Assembly: GCA_910575705.1 (NCBI GenBank)
Contig: CAJTFG010000001.1
Span: 558,001-622,000, forward strand
Length of the DNA: 64,000 bases
Reading direction: 5' to 3'
From: Erysipelotrichales bacterium
GTDB lineage: Bacteria > Bacillota_I > Bacilli_A > Erysipelotrichales > Erysipelotrichaceae
In this document: positions 1-7,965 of the stretch, piece after piece
How positions within the stretch are numbered: position 1 is the first letter of the stretch
How the letters are laid out: the number at the start of each line of letters is the position of its first letter
Made by a program: the position numbers and the translations under genes
The notes under the pieces: model-generated
Databases searched by the model: none
Told to the model about the DNA's origin: nothing
Seen by the model: the letters and a program-made list of their open reading frames with translations, nothing else

Positions 1-277
1 AACCGGTAATCTTGTCGATGTCCTCGGATTTGGCAGACAGCATGATGATCGGAAAATCATAAGTTTCTCTCAGTTTCATCGTCATGGCGATGCCATCCAT
101 GACCGGCATCATGATATCAACGATCGCCAGATGGATACTGTGCTGTTTTGCCATGTCCAGTCCTTCTGCACCGTTATATGCCTTGAATGTCTGATATCCC
201 TGACTTTTTAAATATATTTCGATAGCATCGGCAATTTCGACTTCATCCTCAACGATTAATATGTTGTGCGTATTCAT
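1..277 (-). CDS. Response regulator receiver domain, OmpR-like (3' end outside window)
   Basis: About 92 N-terminal residues are present. They start MNTHNILIVEDEVEIADAIE and contain the acidic pair after the first strand (VEDE), the phospho-acceptor Asp in AIVDIMMPVMDG and the LSAKSED stretch that follows strand 4. This is a standard receiver of a two-component regulator. The ATG at 275-277 follows a good AGGAAG ribosome site. The output domain lies beyond the left edge, so DNA binding of the OmpR type is inferred from the receiver only. Two very short membrane-peptide frames lie just upstream on the same strand. Confidence 0.85.
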   Translation of the reverse strand, partial: MNTHNILIVEDEVEIADAIEIYLKSQGYQTFKAYNGAEGLDMAKQHSIHLAIVDIMMPVMDGIAMTMKLRETYDFPIIMLSAKSEDIDKITG

Positions 278-324
278 ACATCTTCCTCATTTCTATCCCT
301 TATTATATAACAGCTATCTGAAAA

Positions 325-399
325 TCACGAATCCCCATGCAGAAGAAAGCCCATAAAGCTGCAGCTCCCTAATACAAACAGCAGAATATACACATTCAT
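325..399 (-). CDS. 24-residue hydrophobic peptide, possible
   Basis: The frame begins MNVYILLFVLGSC and is almost wholly hydrophobic, enough for one membrane segment. Its ATG overlaps the TGA of the preceding 37-residue frame (TTATGA), the usual sign of translational coupling. I recognise no family. The support is the overlap, the hydrophobicity and the position upstream of a response regulator gene; the short length keeps confidence low. Confidence 0.35.
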   Translation of the reverse strand: MNVYILLFVLGSCSFMGFLLHGDS

Positions 400-509
400 A
401 AGCGTTCCTTCTTTCGTGATGATTTTCGCTGTATACTGGAAAACAGTGTTATCCCGCTACATATGGAAAGCACGATGATAAAAACCATATAAATCAGATA
501 TGACAACAT
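396..509 (-). CDS. 37-residue single-span membrane peptide
   Basis: Starts MLSYLIYMVFIIVLSICSG after an AAAGGGGTGAT ribosome site and ends with a basic tail (RKSSRKKERL), the pattern of a small type I membrane peptide. It overlaps the next small frame by ATGA and precedes the response regulator gene. The longer upstream in-frame extension has no ribosome site. KdpF-like or sensor-linked accessory peptides are possible comparisons; no homology is claimed. Confidence 0.45.
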   Translation of the reverse strand: MLSYLIYMVFIIVLSICSGITLFSSIQRKSSRKKERL

Positions 510-624
510 GATATCACCCCTTTGTAACATCAGTATAAAAAACGAAATTAAAATCCTTCCTGTGATAAAACGAAAGAATTTCAAAAGATTGTGGGAAATG
601 CCGTTATTTGTGTGTTCCAAGGGA

Positions 625-653
625 TTGTAAAAAGAAAAGGACTATTCTACAAT
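625..653 (+). promoter_or_regulatory. SigA-type promoter of the NagA-like gene
   Basis: TTGTAA, 17 nt, TACAAT, ending 23 nt before the start codon and followed by a TAGGAGG ribosome site. Confidence 0.6.
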
Positions 654-676
654 ATTTTATATAGGAGGATGTCGCT

Positions 677-1786
677 ATGAGAAAGATAATCGAAGATGTA
701 AGATTTATTCAGGATGGGACGATGGTGTTTGGTGATATCCATCTAGAAGATGGTTTTGTAGAACGGATCGACTATAAGTCGCTGAAAATGAATTCCGATT
801 ATGCGATCAGTGGTTTTGTCGATATACATACGCATGGATTTTGCGGGATCTGCTGTGATAATACGGATGTGGATGAACTGCATAAACTGGCGGAGGAATA
901 TGCACGAAGGGGAACCGTGGGTTTTTGTCCTACACTTTCCGTAAGGTCTTTGAAAGAGTATGAAGCGATCATCAATGCTTATCGGGAAGCTTTTCAGGGG
1001 GAATATAAAGGCGCGCGGTTTTTAGGGTTTCATTTGGAAGGGCCTTATGTGAATCCGGCGATGGTCTGCGATGAAAATAAAAAGCGTGTACCGTCGATCG
1101 ATCTGGGAGAATTGGAAGCATTCATGAAAAAGCATCATGATATGATCGCGATCATGACGATCGCTCCGGAGTTGGATCATGCGATGGAAGCGATACGTAT
1201 TTTGCATCGTTATGGCATTATCATCTCACTGGGATATTCTTGTGCGGATTACGAAACGGCTCTTCAGGCGATCCGGGAAGGGGCTTCCCATATTACGCAT
1301 GTATGCAATCACATGAATGAGATCGATTATCGCCGTCCCGGTTTAATCGATGCGGCATTGGTGCAGGATGTCATGTGTGAGCTTGATATGGATGGCGTTC
1401 ATGTGAATGAAGTCATGCTGCGGTGGCTCATGAGACTGCTGGGTCCTAAACGGGTGATGGCGATTTCCAATGGCGGAAAATACTGCGGATTTGAGTATCC
1501 GGATGGTTTTGAACTGGAAGACGGCGGTATCGTAAAAAACAGGGTCGTCTATCGGGAAGAAGCGGAGACGGAAAGTACGAAGGATTTGTTAGAAACATTT
1601 CAGTTCCTTTTCCATACAAACGATTATGATCTCTATGAATGTATTCGGATGACATCGTTAAACGCATTGCAGCGTCTGCGGATATTTACCGGAGAGATCA
1701 GCTTAGGGAAAAAAGTGAATTTGGCGGTTATGACGCATGACATGGAAATAAAGGATGTTGTCATTAACGGAAAAAGCATTTATTAA
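677..1786 (+). CDS. NagA-like amidohydrolase with altered active site
   Basis: The 369-residue protein has the layout of N-acetylglucosamine-6-phosphate deacetylase (usually 370-390 aa): HTHG at 51-54, HLEGP at 119-123 with the metal-ligand Glu, THVCN at 207-211 and DGVH at 239-242. Two key places differ. The GHSxA motif that supplies a metal-ligand His reads GYSCA (Tyr187), and the TDA motif carrying the catalytic Asp reads SNG (Asn265). By family knowledge these changes should impair classical deacetylation. The protein may use another substrate, be regulatory or be inactive. It has its own promoter, a strong AGGAGG site and a terminator, so it is a single-gene unit. Confidence 0.8.
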   Translation: MRKIIEDVRFIQDGTMVFGDIHLEDGFVERIDYKSLKMNSDYAISGFVDIHTHGFCGICCDNTDVDELHKLAEEYARRGTVGFCPTLSVRSLKEYEAIINAYREAFQGEYKGARFLGFHLEGPYVNPAMVCDENKKRVPSIDLGELEAFMKKHHDMIAIMTIAPELDHAMEAIRILHRYGIIISLGYSCADYETALQAIREGASHITHVCNHMNEIDYRRPGLIDAALVQDVMCELDMDGVHVNEVMLRWLMRLLGPKRVMAISNGGKYCGFEYPDGFELEDGGIVKNRVVYREEAETESTKDLLETFQFLFHTNDYDLYECIRMTSLNALQRLRIFTGEISLGKKVNLAVMTHDMEIKDVVINGKSIY

Positions 1787-1810
1787 AGACGGCGTATGCT
1801 GTCTTTTTTA
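1785..1810 (+). terminator. Intrinsic terminator after the NagA-like gene
   Basis: AAGACGGC pairs with GCTGTCTT around a GTAT loop, followed by a T run. It starts inside the stop codon. Confidence 0.75.
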
Positions 1811-1962
1811 GAGGAAGAACGTCGAAAAACCATATATATTGTAAAATTATAGTATAATAATAAGATAATATAATGCTGCGGATCCCTGCTCTTATGAGAA
1901 GTCATGCGATGCATATGCGGTAGGCGAATAATTGCGTGAAATATGACGGTGTTTACGTGGTA

Positions 1963-1995
1963 GCATATCCTCACGATACGGAAAGAAGGATATGC
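1963..1995 (+). promoter_or_regulatory. 5'-UTR hairpin covering the ribosome site of the adhesin gene
   Basis: GCATATCCT (1963-1971) pairs perfectly with AGGATATGC (1987-1995), and the start codon follows at 1997. The Shine-Dalgarno AAGAAGGA is in the loop and 3' arm, so translation should depend on opening the stem. The 110 nt upstream are also rich in short inverted repeats (GTCAT/ATGAC) but match no riboswitch class I can recall. Confidence 0.5.
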
Positions 1996-1996
1996 G

Positions 1997-3793
1997 ATGA
2001 AAAAGATACTATGGAAGATTTTATTTGCGATGATAAGTATGCTCATGTTCCTACAGACAGCCGCCGCTGAAGAGCTGTCTGTGCAGGAGAATACCGAGAG
2101 AGAAGGAACGCCGGTTCCTTATAGTTATGCCGGTATGGAAGCCGGTACGATACTGGATTTGGGAACGGGCTTATATATTTACGAATATGGGAAGAATTCG
2201 GTTACGATAGAATATCAGGGACGCACCAGCCCTGCGATGCTGATGGAGTTGTTTTTACATGGGGAGAGGGTATTTTGTATTGAACCGGAAATATATACCA
2301 AAGAAGGAGAAGGGTATTCTCCGGGTGTGATCGATCATGTATTGAGTGCGGAAGAACAGCGCCGTTTAGGTCTTATCGCTTATTACGGATACGGCTACCA
2401 GCATGATGTTTCCGCGGAGATGAGCGCCGCGACGATCGTTGCCGTATGGATGGAGAGAGGACGAAAGGTTTCCGATGTAAAAGAAAGCGTCATGGAGAAA
2501 GTGCGCGTTATTCAGGATCGTGTGGCACGTGCGGATATCCAGCCTTCTTTTGCGAAAGAGACGCTGACGTTGACGGGATATGGCAAAGAACATGCTGTTA
2601 CGCTGACGGATCATAATAACGTATTGACAGATTATCACGTATATGATGACGGGGGATATCACATAGAGAAAAAAGGCGATACGCTGACCATATGGCTGGA
2701 TGCCGGAAGGCAGACAGAGGGATCTATCATATTGGATCGCATTCCCAGGGAGAGTCAGGGAACTTCTGTTGTTTATGTGAATGCGCAAGATCGTCAGAAA
2801 CTGATGCGCATTTATCCGCAAGATGCGGAAAGCATACAGCTGAATGTGAAAATGGCTCCGGCTTCCCTTCGTATTTGTAAACAAAACGAAGACGGACGTC
2901 CGGTTGCCGGTGCTGTTTTTGCGTTAAGCTATCAGGAGGATATGAGCGATCGTATCGGGACGTTTGAAACCGATGCATCAGGATATGCCGAGATCCCGCA
3001 GCTGTTGCCGGGACCTGTATATATAAAAGAGATCTTCGTCCCGGAACCATATATATTGGATGAGACGGTAGAAAAAGCGGAGCTGCATGCGAATGATACG
3101 GTGGTATATACAAAGGTGAATTATGTTAAAAAAGGTACTTTACGTATTTTTAAAACGGATGAGAAAGGAAATGGTATTGCCGGCGTTGCGTTTGAGATTG
3201 CTTCCGACCGTGAATTTCTTACGATCTTGGGCAGCGGCATGACCGATGAACGAGGATATTTATCGTTTACAGGGCTGCGATACGGTACATACTATGTGCG
3301 AGAGAAAACGACTGGGGAAAGCTTTGTGTTGGATGAAACGATCCATGATATCATCGTTGGGAAGGATTTTGAAGAACTTTCCATAGTAAACAGGCTGCGT
3401 CTGTCATCTATAAAGGTATATAAGTATGATCAAGAGACGGGGCAGCCGCTGGCAGGAGTAGAATTTACGTTATATGATGCATTTGGAGATATTTTGGATG
3501 TGCAGAAGACGGATGCATGCGGTATTGCAATATTCGAGAATTTAAAAAACGGTACGTATTATATCAAGGAAACGGGACCGTTAGCCGGTTACTATCCGTT
3601 GAATGAACCGCTGTCTGTGGTTATTGCCGGAAATGATGAGGGGCGCGTGTACGAATATGAACTTGTTAATAAACCGATCGTCCATACCGGAGTACATGAC
3701 GATCCTATGCCGTATAAGATGGGATGCCTGTTGTCATCTGGGGTACTTTGCGCTCTGCATAAAACAAAGCGCCGAAAGAAAAAAGAGATGTAA
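1997..3793 (+). CDS. Cell-wall adhesin: thioester-like N-domain and three SpaA-type repeats
   Basis: The 598-residue protein begins with a signal peptide (to about residue 24). A domain resembling the TQXA thioester fold has the Cys in FCIEPE (Cys94), but the second motif reads ATIVAVW (145-151), so the Gln that would close the thioester appears to be Ile. Three Cna-B/SpaA-like Ig repeats follow at roughly 290-375, 382-465 and 472-560, each starting LRxxK/IKVYK and ending YIKE or YVRE; these Lys and Glu are the usual isopeptide residues. The C-terminus has IVHTG in place of a canonical LPxTG, a hydrophobic stretch and a basic tail, consistent with sortase anchoring. A surface adhesin or pilin-like subunit is likely; the ligand is unknown. 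Confidence 0.75.
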   Translation: MKKILWKILFAMISMLMFLQTAAAEELSVQENTEREGTPVPYSYAGMEAGTILDLGTGLYIYEYGKNSVTIEYQGRTSPAMLMELFLHGERVFCIEPEIYTKEGEGYSPGVIDHVLSAEEQRRLGLIAYYGYGYQHDVSAEMSAATIVAVWMERGRKVSDVKESVMEKVRVIQDRVARADIQPSFAKETLTLTGYGKEHAVTLTDHNNVLTDYHVYDDGGYHIEKKGDTLTIWLDAGRQTEGSIILDRIPRESQGTSVVYVNAQDRQKLMRIYPQDAESIQLNVKMAPASLRICKQNEDGRPVAGAVFALSYQEDMSDRIGTFETDASGYAEIPQLLPGPVYIKEIFVPEPYILDETVEKAELHANDTVVYTKVNYVKKGTLRIFKTDEKGNGIAGVAFEIASDREFLTILGSGMTDERGYLSFTGLRYGTYYVREKTTGESFVLDETIHDIIVGKDFEELSIVNRLRLSSIKVYKYDQETGQPLAGVEFTLYDAFGDILDVQKTDACGIAIFENLKNGTYYIKETGPLAGYYPLNEPLSVVIAGNDEGRVYEYELVNKPIVHTGVHDDPMPYKMGCLLSSGVLCALHKTKRRKKKEM

Positions 3794-3857
3794 ACGATAC
3801 CGGTATATTGATTCTGTATGCGGAACGCTTATAATAATAGATGTTAGGAGGATATGT

Positions 3858-4169
3858 ATGAATATGTTTCGAGGTTTTTCCTATCGTTTGCTAAGGACGT
3901 TTGCGCTGACAACGGGCGGGAGTGCTGCTTTGTTGCTGTATATGGCATTTCAAGCGCTTCGCGGTAATCAGGTGTTTTTCATTGCCGGCGTTGTGATGCT
4001 TTTGGTGACAGTGTTGTTTGCATATGCCTCTTGGTATAATTATCAGCGAAGACCGCTTTCTTTGCATGGGAGCAGTATAGTTTATTCACGGGTTTGTCCG
4101 GTATGCAAAGAAATGCTGGAAGAAGATATGTCTGTATGCCCGCATTGCGGTCAGCCGTTGGATTCTTAA
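3858..4169 (+). CDS. Small membrane protein with C-terminal zinc ribbon
   Basis: 103 residues, starting at the ATG preceded by TTAGGAGGATATGT. Two membrane segments occupy about residues 15-32 and 39-57. The C-terminus carries CPVC and CPHCG, a zinc-ribbon pair seen in many small Bacillota membrane proteins. It follows the adhesin gene by 64 nt on the same strand and may share its transcript. The function is unknown. Confidence 0.7.
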   Translation: MNMFRGFSYRLLRTFALTTGGSAALLLYMAFQALRGNQVFFIAGVVMLLVTVLFAYASWYNYQRRPLSLHGSSIVYSRVCPVCKEMLEEDMSVCPHCGQPLDS

Positions 4170-4240
4170 AATGTGCATAGGATTCGATTTTCCATATTGT
4201 ATATATGTTCGTTCACATATATAATAAACGTGTCAAGATC

Positions 4241-4274
4241 CAAAAGAAAGGGACAGGCTGCTCCTGTCCCTTTC
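4241..4274 (-). terminator. Strong hairpin, terminator when read on the minus strand
   Basis: A perfect 12-bp stem (GAAAGGGACAGG at 4246-4257 with CCTGTCCCTTTC at 4263-4274) is followed on the minus strand by TTTT. The plus-strand side has no T run, so it probably ends a short minus-strand transcript from 4.3-4.5 kb. Confidence 0.6.
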
Positions 4275-4316
4275 GCATTGGTGGTATCAAGATCCGGGAA
4301 TAGAAATACGGTTAGT

Positions 4317-4379
4317 TTATTTCCGCATACAACTGATGATTCCCAAAATGGAAATGTACACCAGCAAATACAGAATCAC
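4317..4379 (-). CDS. Possible 20-residue hydrophobic peptide (toxin-like)
   Basis: The frame from a GTG reads VILYLLVYISILGIISCMRK, a single membrane span with a basic end, like type I toxin peptides. An AAGGAGG ribosome site lies 16-22 nt upstream and also serves a four-codon TTG frame that overlaps this GTG. The minus-strand terminator at 4241-4274 lies downstream. A longer overlapping 36-codon frame starting near 4425 is less hydrophobic. The remainder of 4170-4563 holds nothing else I can identify. Confidence 0.25.
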   Translation of the reverse strand: MILYLLVYISILGIISCMRK

Positions 4380-4563
4380 TGAGTATCCAATATTTCCTCC
4401 TTGATACGTTTAAGAATCCCATATCATGTACCTCCACTATATCCATACCGATTAAACCTAGAAAATCCTGACTTTTATGAAAATTGCAGGCAGGATGCGA
4501 ATTCGATTTATCTTGTGGACAAGGTGTATTTTCTATATAATTGTTGTGAAAAGCGGTGATGAA

Positions 4564-6426
4564 ATGACAGATATAATCGTAGTAGGCGGCGGACATGCCG
4601 GTGTGGAAGCGGCGCTGGCATGTGCGCGTCTGCATAAAGAAACGATCTTATATACCTTGCATACGGATATGATCGCCAGCATGCCATGCAATCCCAGCAT
4701 AGGCGGTCCTGCTAAGGGGATCGTCGTGCGCGAGATCGATGCGCTCGGCGGAGAAATGGGAAGAGCGGCAGATGCGACGGCACTGCAGTTTAAAATGCTG
4801 AATACAACCAAAGGGCCGGGCGTGCAATGCCTTCGTGTTCAATCGGATAAGATCGCATATAAGAAATATATGCAGAAAACACTGCAAAAGCAGGAGCATC
4901 TGGAAATACGCGAGATGATGGTACAGAAGATCTTCATGGAAGACGGAAAGATCAAGGGGATTGTACAGGAGGATGGAGTGATCGTAGAATGCAGGGCATT
5001 GATCATTACTGCCGGAACTTTCATGAGTTCACTGGTCATGGTTGGACATGAAGCAATACCGAGCGGACCGGAAGAAGAACCGACAACGAATGATCTTTCT
5101 CAAAGCCTTCGTGATGCCGGTATCACTACGTTCCGGCTGAAGACGGGAACGCCTGCTCGGGTAAAGACCGATACCATTGATTTTACAAAAACGCAGCGTC
5201 AGCCGGGAACGGAATCGTTTGTATGTTTTTCCTACGAAACGAAAGAGATCCGTCCCATCGAACGGCAGTATGACTGTTATCTTACTTATACAACGCCGCT
5301 TACGCATCAGATCATTCGTGATAATCTGACAAAGAGCGCTATGTATTCCGGACTTGTCAAAGGGGTCGGCCCGCGGTATTGCCCCAGTATTGAAGACAAG
5401 CTTGTCCGTTTTGCGGATAAACAGCGGCATCAGATATTTCTGGAGCCGGAAAGCGAACAGTTGAATACGACATATATTCAAGGCTTTTCTACATCTATGC
5501 CATATGATGTCCAAGAGCGGATGGTACATTCTCTGCCCGGTTTGGAGCATTGCGAAATAGAGAAATACGCATATGCGATCGAATATGATGCGATCGATCC
5601 GCTGCAATGTTTGCCTACGCTGGAAAACAAGATCGTTGAAAACCTCTATACGGCAGGGCAAATCAACGGTACCAGCGGATATGAAGAAGCGGCGGCACAG
5701 GGACTGATGGCCGCAATCAATGCCTGTCGCAAGCTGGATCGAAAAGAACCGCTGATACTTTCCCGAGATGAGGCATATATCGGCGTTATGATCGATGATC
5801 TGGTAACGAAAGGCACCAATGAACCGTATCGCCTTTTAACATCGCGGGCGGAATATCGTTTGTTATTGCGCCATGATAATGCGGATACGAGACTTCGTAC
5901 GTACGGCTATGAAACCGGTCTGGTAAGCGAAGAACAATACAGCGCGTTTCAGCAAAAACAGCGTCAGATTGCTGAGCTTCTGGAAAAGTTGAAGAATACG
6001 CGATTTACTCCGAGATCTTCGATCAACGAGGAATTGATACATAAAGGAAGCGATCCTCTGAGCGAAGGAATATGTGCATATGACCTTATAAAACGACCGG
6101 ATGTACATATTGAAGATCTGCGATCCTACATAGCGTTAGATGAAGATGACGAGATCATTCAAAGAGCACAGATCGAAATAAAGTATGAAGGATATATAAA
6201 AAAAGCGCGTCGTGATGCACAGCATCTGAAGCAATTGGAAGCTCATAAGCTGTCGAAGGATATCGATTATCAAAACATTGAACATCTGTCCTTGGAAGCC
6301 AGGCAGAAGCTTGCCCAAGTACGTCCTCTTACAATGGGACAGGCTTCTCGCATATCCGGTGTGAATCCGGCGGATATTGCTGTTTTGGCAGTGTATCTGG
6401 AACAGCAGAAACGCTCACCTTCATAA
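4564..6426 (+). CDS. mnmG: tRNA uridine-34 carboxymethylaminomethyl-modifying enzyme MnmG
   Basis: 620 residues (family about 620-630). An N-terminal FAD-binding GGGHAGVEAA follows MTDIIVV; GPRYCPSIEDK and NGTSGYEEAAAQG are the family signatures; the C-terminal helical domain is complete. With MnmE, encoded at 22053, it installs the 5-carboxymethylaminomethyl group on wobble uridine of tRNAs. The ATG at 4564 fits the family N-terminus; the upstream in-frame extension adds about 29 atypical residues. The ribosome site is weak. Unlike many genomes, mnmE is not adjacent but lies 15.6 kb away. Confidence 0.95.
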   Translation: MTDIIVVGGGHAGVEAALACARLHKETILYTLHTDMIASMPCNPSIGGPAKGIVVREIDALGGEMGRAADATALQFKMLNTTKGPGVQCLRVQSDKIAYKKYMQKTLQKQEHLEIREMMVQKIFMEDGKIKGIVQEDGVIVECRALIITAGTFMSSLVMVGHEAIPSGPEEEPTTNDLSQSLRDAGITTFRLKTGTPARVKTDTIDFTKTQRQPGTESFVCFSYETKEIRPIERQYDCYLTYTTPLTHQIIRDNLTKSAMYSGLVKGVGPRYCPSIEDKLVRFADKQRHQIFLEPESEQLNTTYIQGFSTSMPYDVQERMVHSLPGLEHCEIEKYAYAIEYDAIDPLQCLPTLENKIVENLYTAGQINGTSGYEEAAAQGLMAAINACRKLDRKEPLILSRDEAYIGVMIDDLVTKGTNEPYRLLTSRAEYRLLLRHDNADTRLRTYGYETGLVSEEQYSAFQQKQRQIAELLEKLKNTRFTPRSSINEELIHKGSDPLSEGICAYDLIKRPDVHIEDLRSYIALDEDDEIIQRAQIEIKYEGYIKKARRDAQHLKQLEAHKLSKDIDYQNIEHLSLEARQKLAQVRPLTMGQASRISGVNPADIAVLAVYLEQQKRSPS

Positions 6427-6432
6427 GAATAA

Positions 6433-6461
6433 TTGACAAATTTTTATGTTTTCGCTAGAAT
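6433..6461 (+). promoter_or_regulatory. purA promoter
   Basis: TTGACA, 17 nt, TAGAAT. The predicted start of transcription, near 6468, coincides with the base of the hexaloop stem that follows. Confidence 0.8.
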
Positions 6462-6468
6462 GGATAAT

Positions 6469-6522
6469 GGACAAAGACGTTCAGGCAATATGCTTTTTCG
6501 CATATGCAGGAGCGTCTTTTTT
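6469..6522 (+). promoter_or_regulatory. purA leader: ANTAR-type hexaloop and overlapping terminator
   Basis: GGAC/GUUC closes an AAAGAC hexaloop (6473-6478; A at position 1, G at position 4). The alternative fold pairs AAAGACG (6473-6479) with CGTCTTT (6513-6519) followed by a T run, with an inner ATATGC/GCATAT stem. The two folds exclude each other, so binding of the hexaloop would allow read-through into purA. Confidence 0.6.
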
Positions 6523-6543
6523 AGTTGGAACGGAGGAAATCAT

Positions 6544-7830
6544 ATGTCTGGCTATGTTGTAGTAGGAACGCAATGGGGAGATGAAGGGAAAGGAAAAATC
6601 GTTGATGTATTAAGTGAAAAAGCAGATATGATTGTACGTTTTCAAGGCGGCAATAATGCCGGTCATACCGTTGTAGTGAATGGAACGAAACATATCTTGC
6701 ATCTGCTTCCGTCAGGATGTCTGCATCCTCATGCGCAATGTATCATCGGACCGGGAGTTGTCGTTGATCCCTTTGTATTTCTTCAGGAACTGCAAGTTCT
6801 GGAGAAAAAAGGTATTGATACCGGTCATATTTATATTAGTGAAAGGGCTCATATTCTTATGCCCTACCATATTTTGATCGATCAGCTGCAGGAGGAAAGA
6901 GCCGGATATTATAAAATCGGTACAACCAAAAGAGGAATTGGCCCTTGCTATGCGGACAAGTACGAACGTGTTGGTCTGCGCATGCATGATCTGTGTCATT
7001 TTGAATCGTTTCAAAAGAAGCTGTATCATAATTTGCAACAGAAAAATGCTTATATAGAAAAAGTATATGGTGCAAAACCATTTGTTTATGAACAACTGGT
7101 AAAGAATTTTTCAGATATACGAGACCGGCTTCTGCCACGTATCATAGAGACGACTGCCCGTATTCATCAGGCATTGAAAGAAGATCGATTCGTATTATTT
7201 GAAGGGGCGCAGGCAGCTATGCTGGATATTAATTACGGTACTTATCCTTATGTTACATCCTCCTCTCCTACAGCTGCCGGAGTATGCACGGGAGCCGGTG
7301 TTTCTCCACAGTCGCTTACGCGTATCATCGGTGTTATGAAGGCGTATTCCACACGAGTGGGAGAAGGACCTTTTGTCAGTGAATTGCTGGATGAAAAAGG
7401 AGAATATTTAAGAAAGAAAGGCGCGGAATTCGGGGCGACTACCGGACGTCCGAGAAGATGCGGATGGTTGGATCTTCTTGCGGTAAGACATGCGGCAATG
7501 ATCAATGGACTGACCGATCTGGTGGTCACAAAATTGGATATCTTATCGGGAATGGAAGAGATCAACGTATGTATCGGATATGAGATTCATGGCAGCATAT
7601 ATGAATATATGCCTGCCGCATTAGAAGATCTGCAATGCGCAAAACCGGTATATAAAGTATGCAAGGGATGGAAGGAAGATATACGCAACATAACAAATTA
7701 TCATGAACTTCCGGATAACTGCCGAGCATATCTGCGATTCATAGAAGAATTCACGGATGTTCCGATATCCATGATCTCAGTGGGGCCGGACAGAACACAT
7801 AATATTTTCGTAAAAGATCTGACGAAGTGA
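6544..7830 (+). CDS. purA: Adenylosuccinate synthetase PurA
   Basis: 428 residues, full family length. GTQWGDEGKGKIVDVLSE gives the GTP-binding and catalytic Asp/His loop, NNAGHTVV follows, and FGATTGRPRRCGWLD is the IMP site. It joins IMP and aspartate at GTP cost; purB (16834-18264) completes AMP synthesis. The start follows GGAGG by 7 nt. It is monocistronic, with its own promoter, attenuator-like leader and terminator. Confidence 0.96.
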   Translation: MSGYVVVGTQWGDEGKGKIVDVLSEKADMIVRFQGGNNAGHTVVVNGTKHILHLLPSGCLHPHAQCIIGPGVVVDPFVFLQELQVLEKKGIDTGHIYISERAHILMPYHILIDQLQEERAGYYKIGTTKRGIGPCYADKYERVGLRMHDLCHFESFQKKLYHNLQQKNAYIEKVYGAKPFVYEQLVKNFSDIRDRLLPRIIETTARIHQALKEDRFVLFEGAQAAMLDINYGTYPYVTSSSPTAAGVCTGAGVSPQSLTRIIGVMKAYSTRVGEGPFVSELLDEKGEYLRKKGAEFGATTGRPRRCGWLDLLAVRHAAMINGLTDLVVTKLDILSGMEEINVCIGYEIHGSIYEYMPAALEDLQCAKPVYKVCKGWKEDIRNITNYHELPDNCRAYLRFIEEFTDVPISMISVGPDRTHNIFVKDLTK

Positions 7831-7853
7831 TATCCTATCGGATATCTTTTTTT
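7829..7853 (+). terminator. Terminator of purA
   Basis: GATATCC/GGATATC stem with a TATC loop and seven T. Confidence 0.85.
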
Positions 7854-7873
7854 ATGTAAATGATGGGAAATGT

Positions 7874-7905
7874 AAAAAGAAAAGGAAATGCATAATCGCA
7901 TTTCC
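7874..7905 (-). terminator. Terminator of glnN
   Basis: GGAAATGC (7884-7891) pairs with GCATTTCC (7898-7905). Read on the minus strand it is followed by TTTTCTTTTT, placing it 60 nt after the glnN stop and convergent to purA. Confidence 0.75.
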
Positions 7906-7965
7906 GTGTATTCTGATCACCTATGAGGGAAGTCAGAAATAGGAATATTAGGATATGAGGAAATC

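Noticed and set aside
1813-1996. Cyclic-di-GMP riboswitch upstream of the adhesin
   Set aside because: The conserved GEMM sequence blocks are absent; only generic stems can be drawn.
5029-5661. 210-codon minus-strand frame inside mnmG
   Set aside because: Shadow of a strongly conserved gene; no ribosome site or family signature. The same holds for other long antisense frames in atp, pyrG, ftsH and the adhesin gene.
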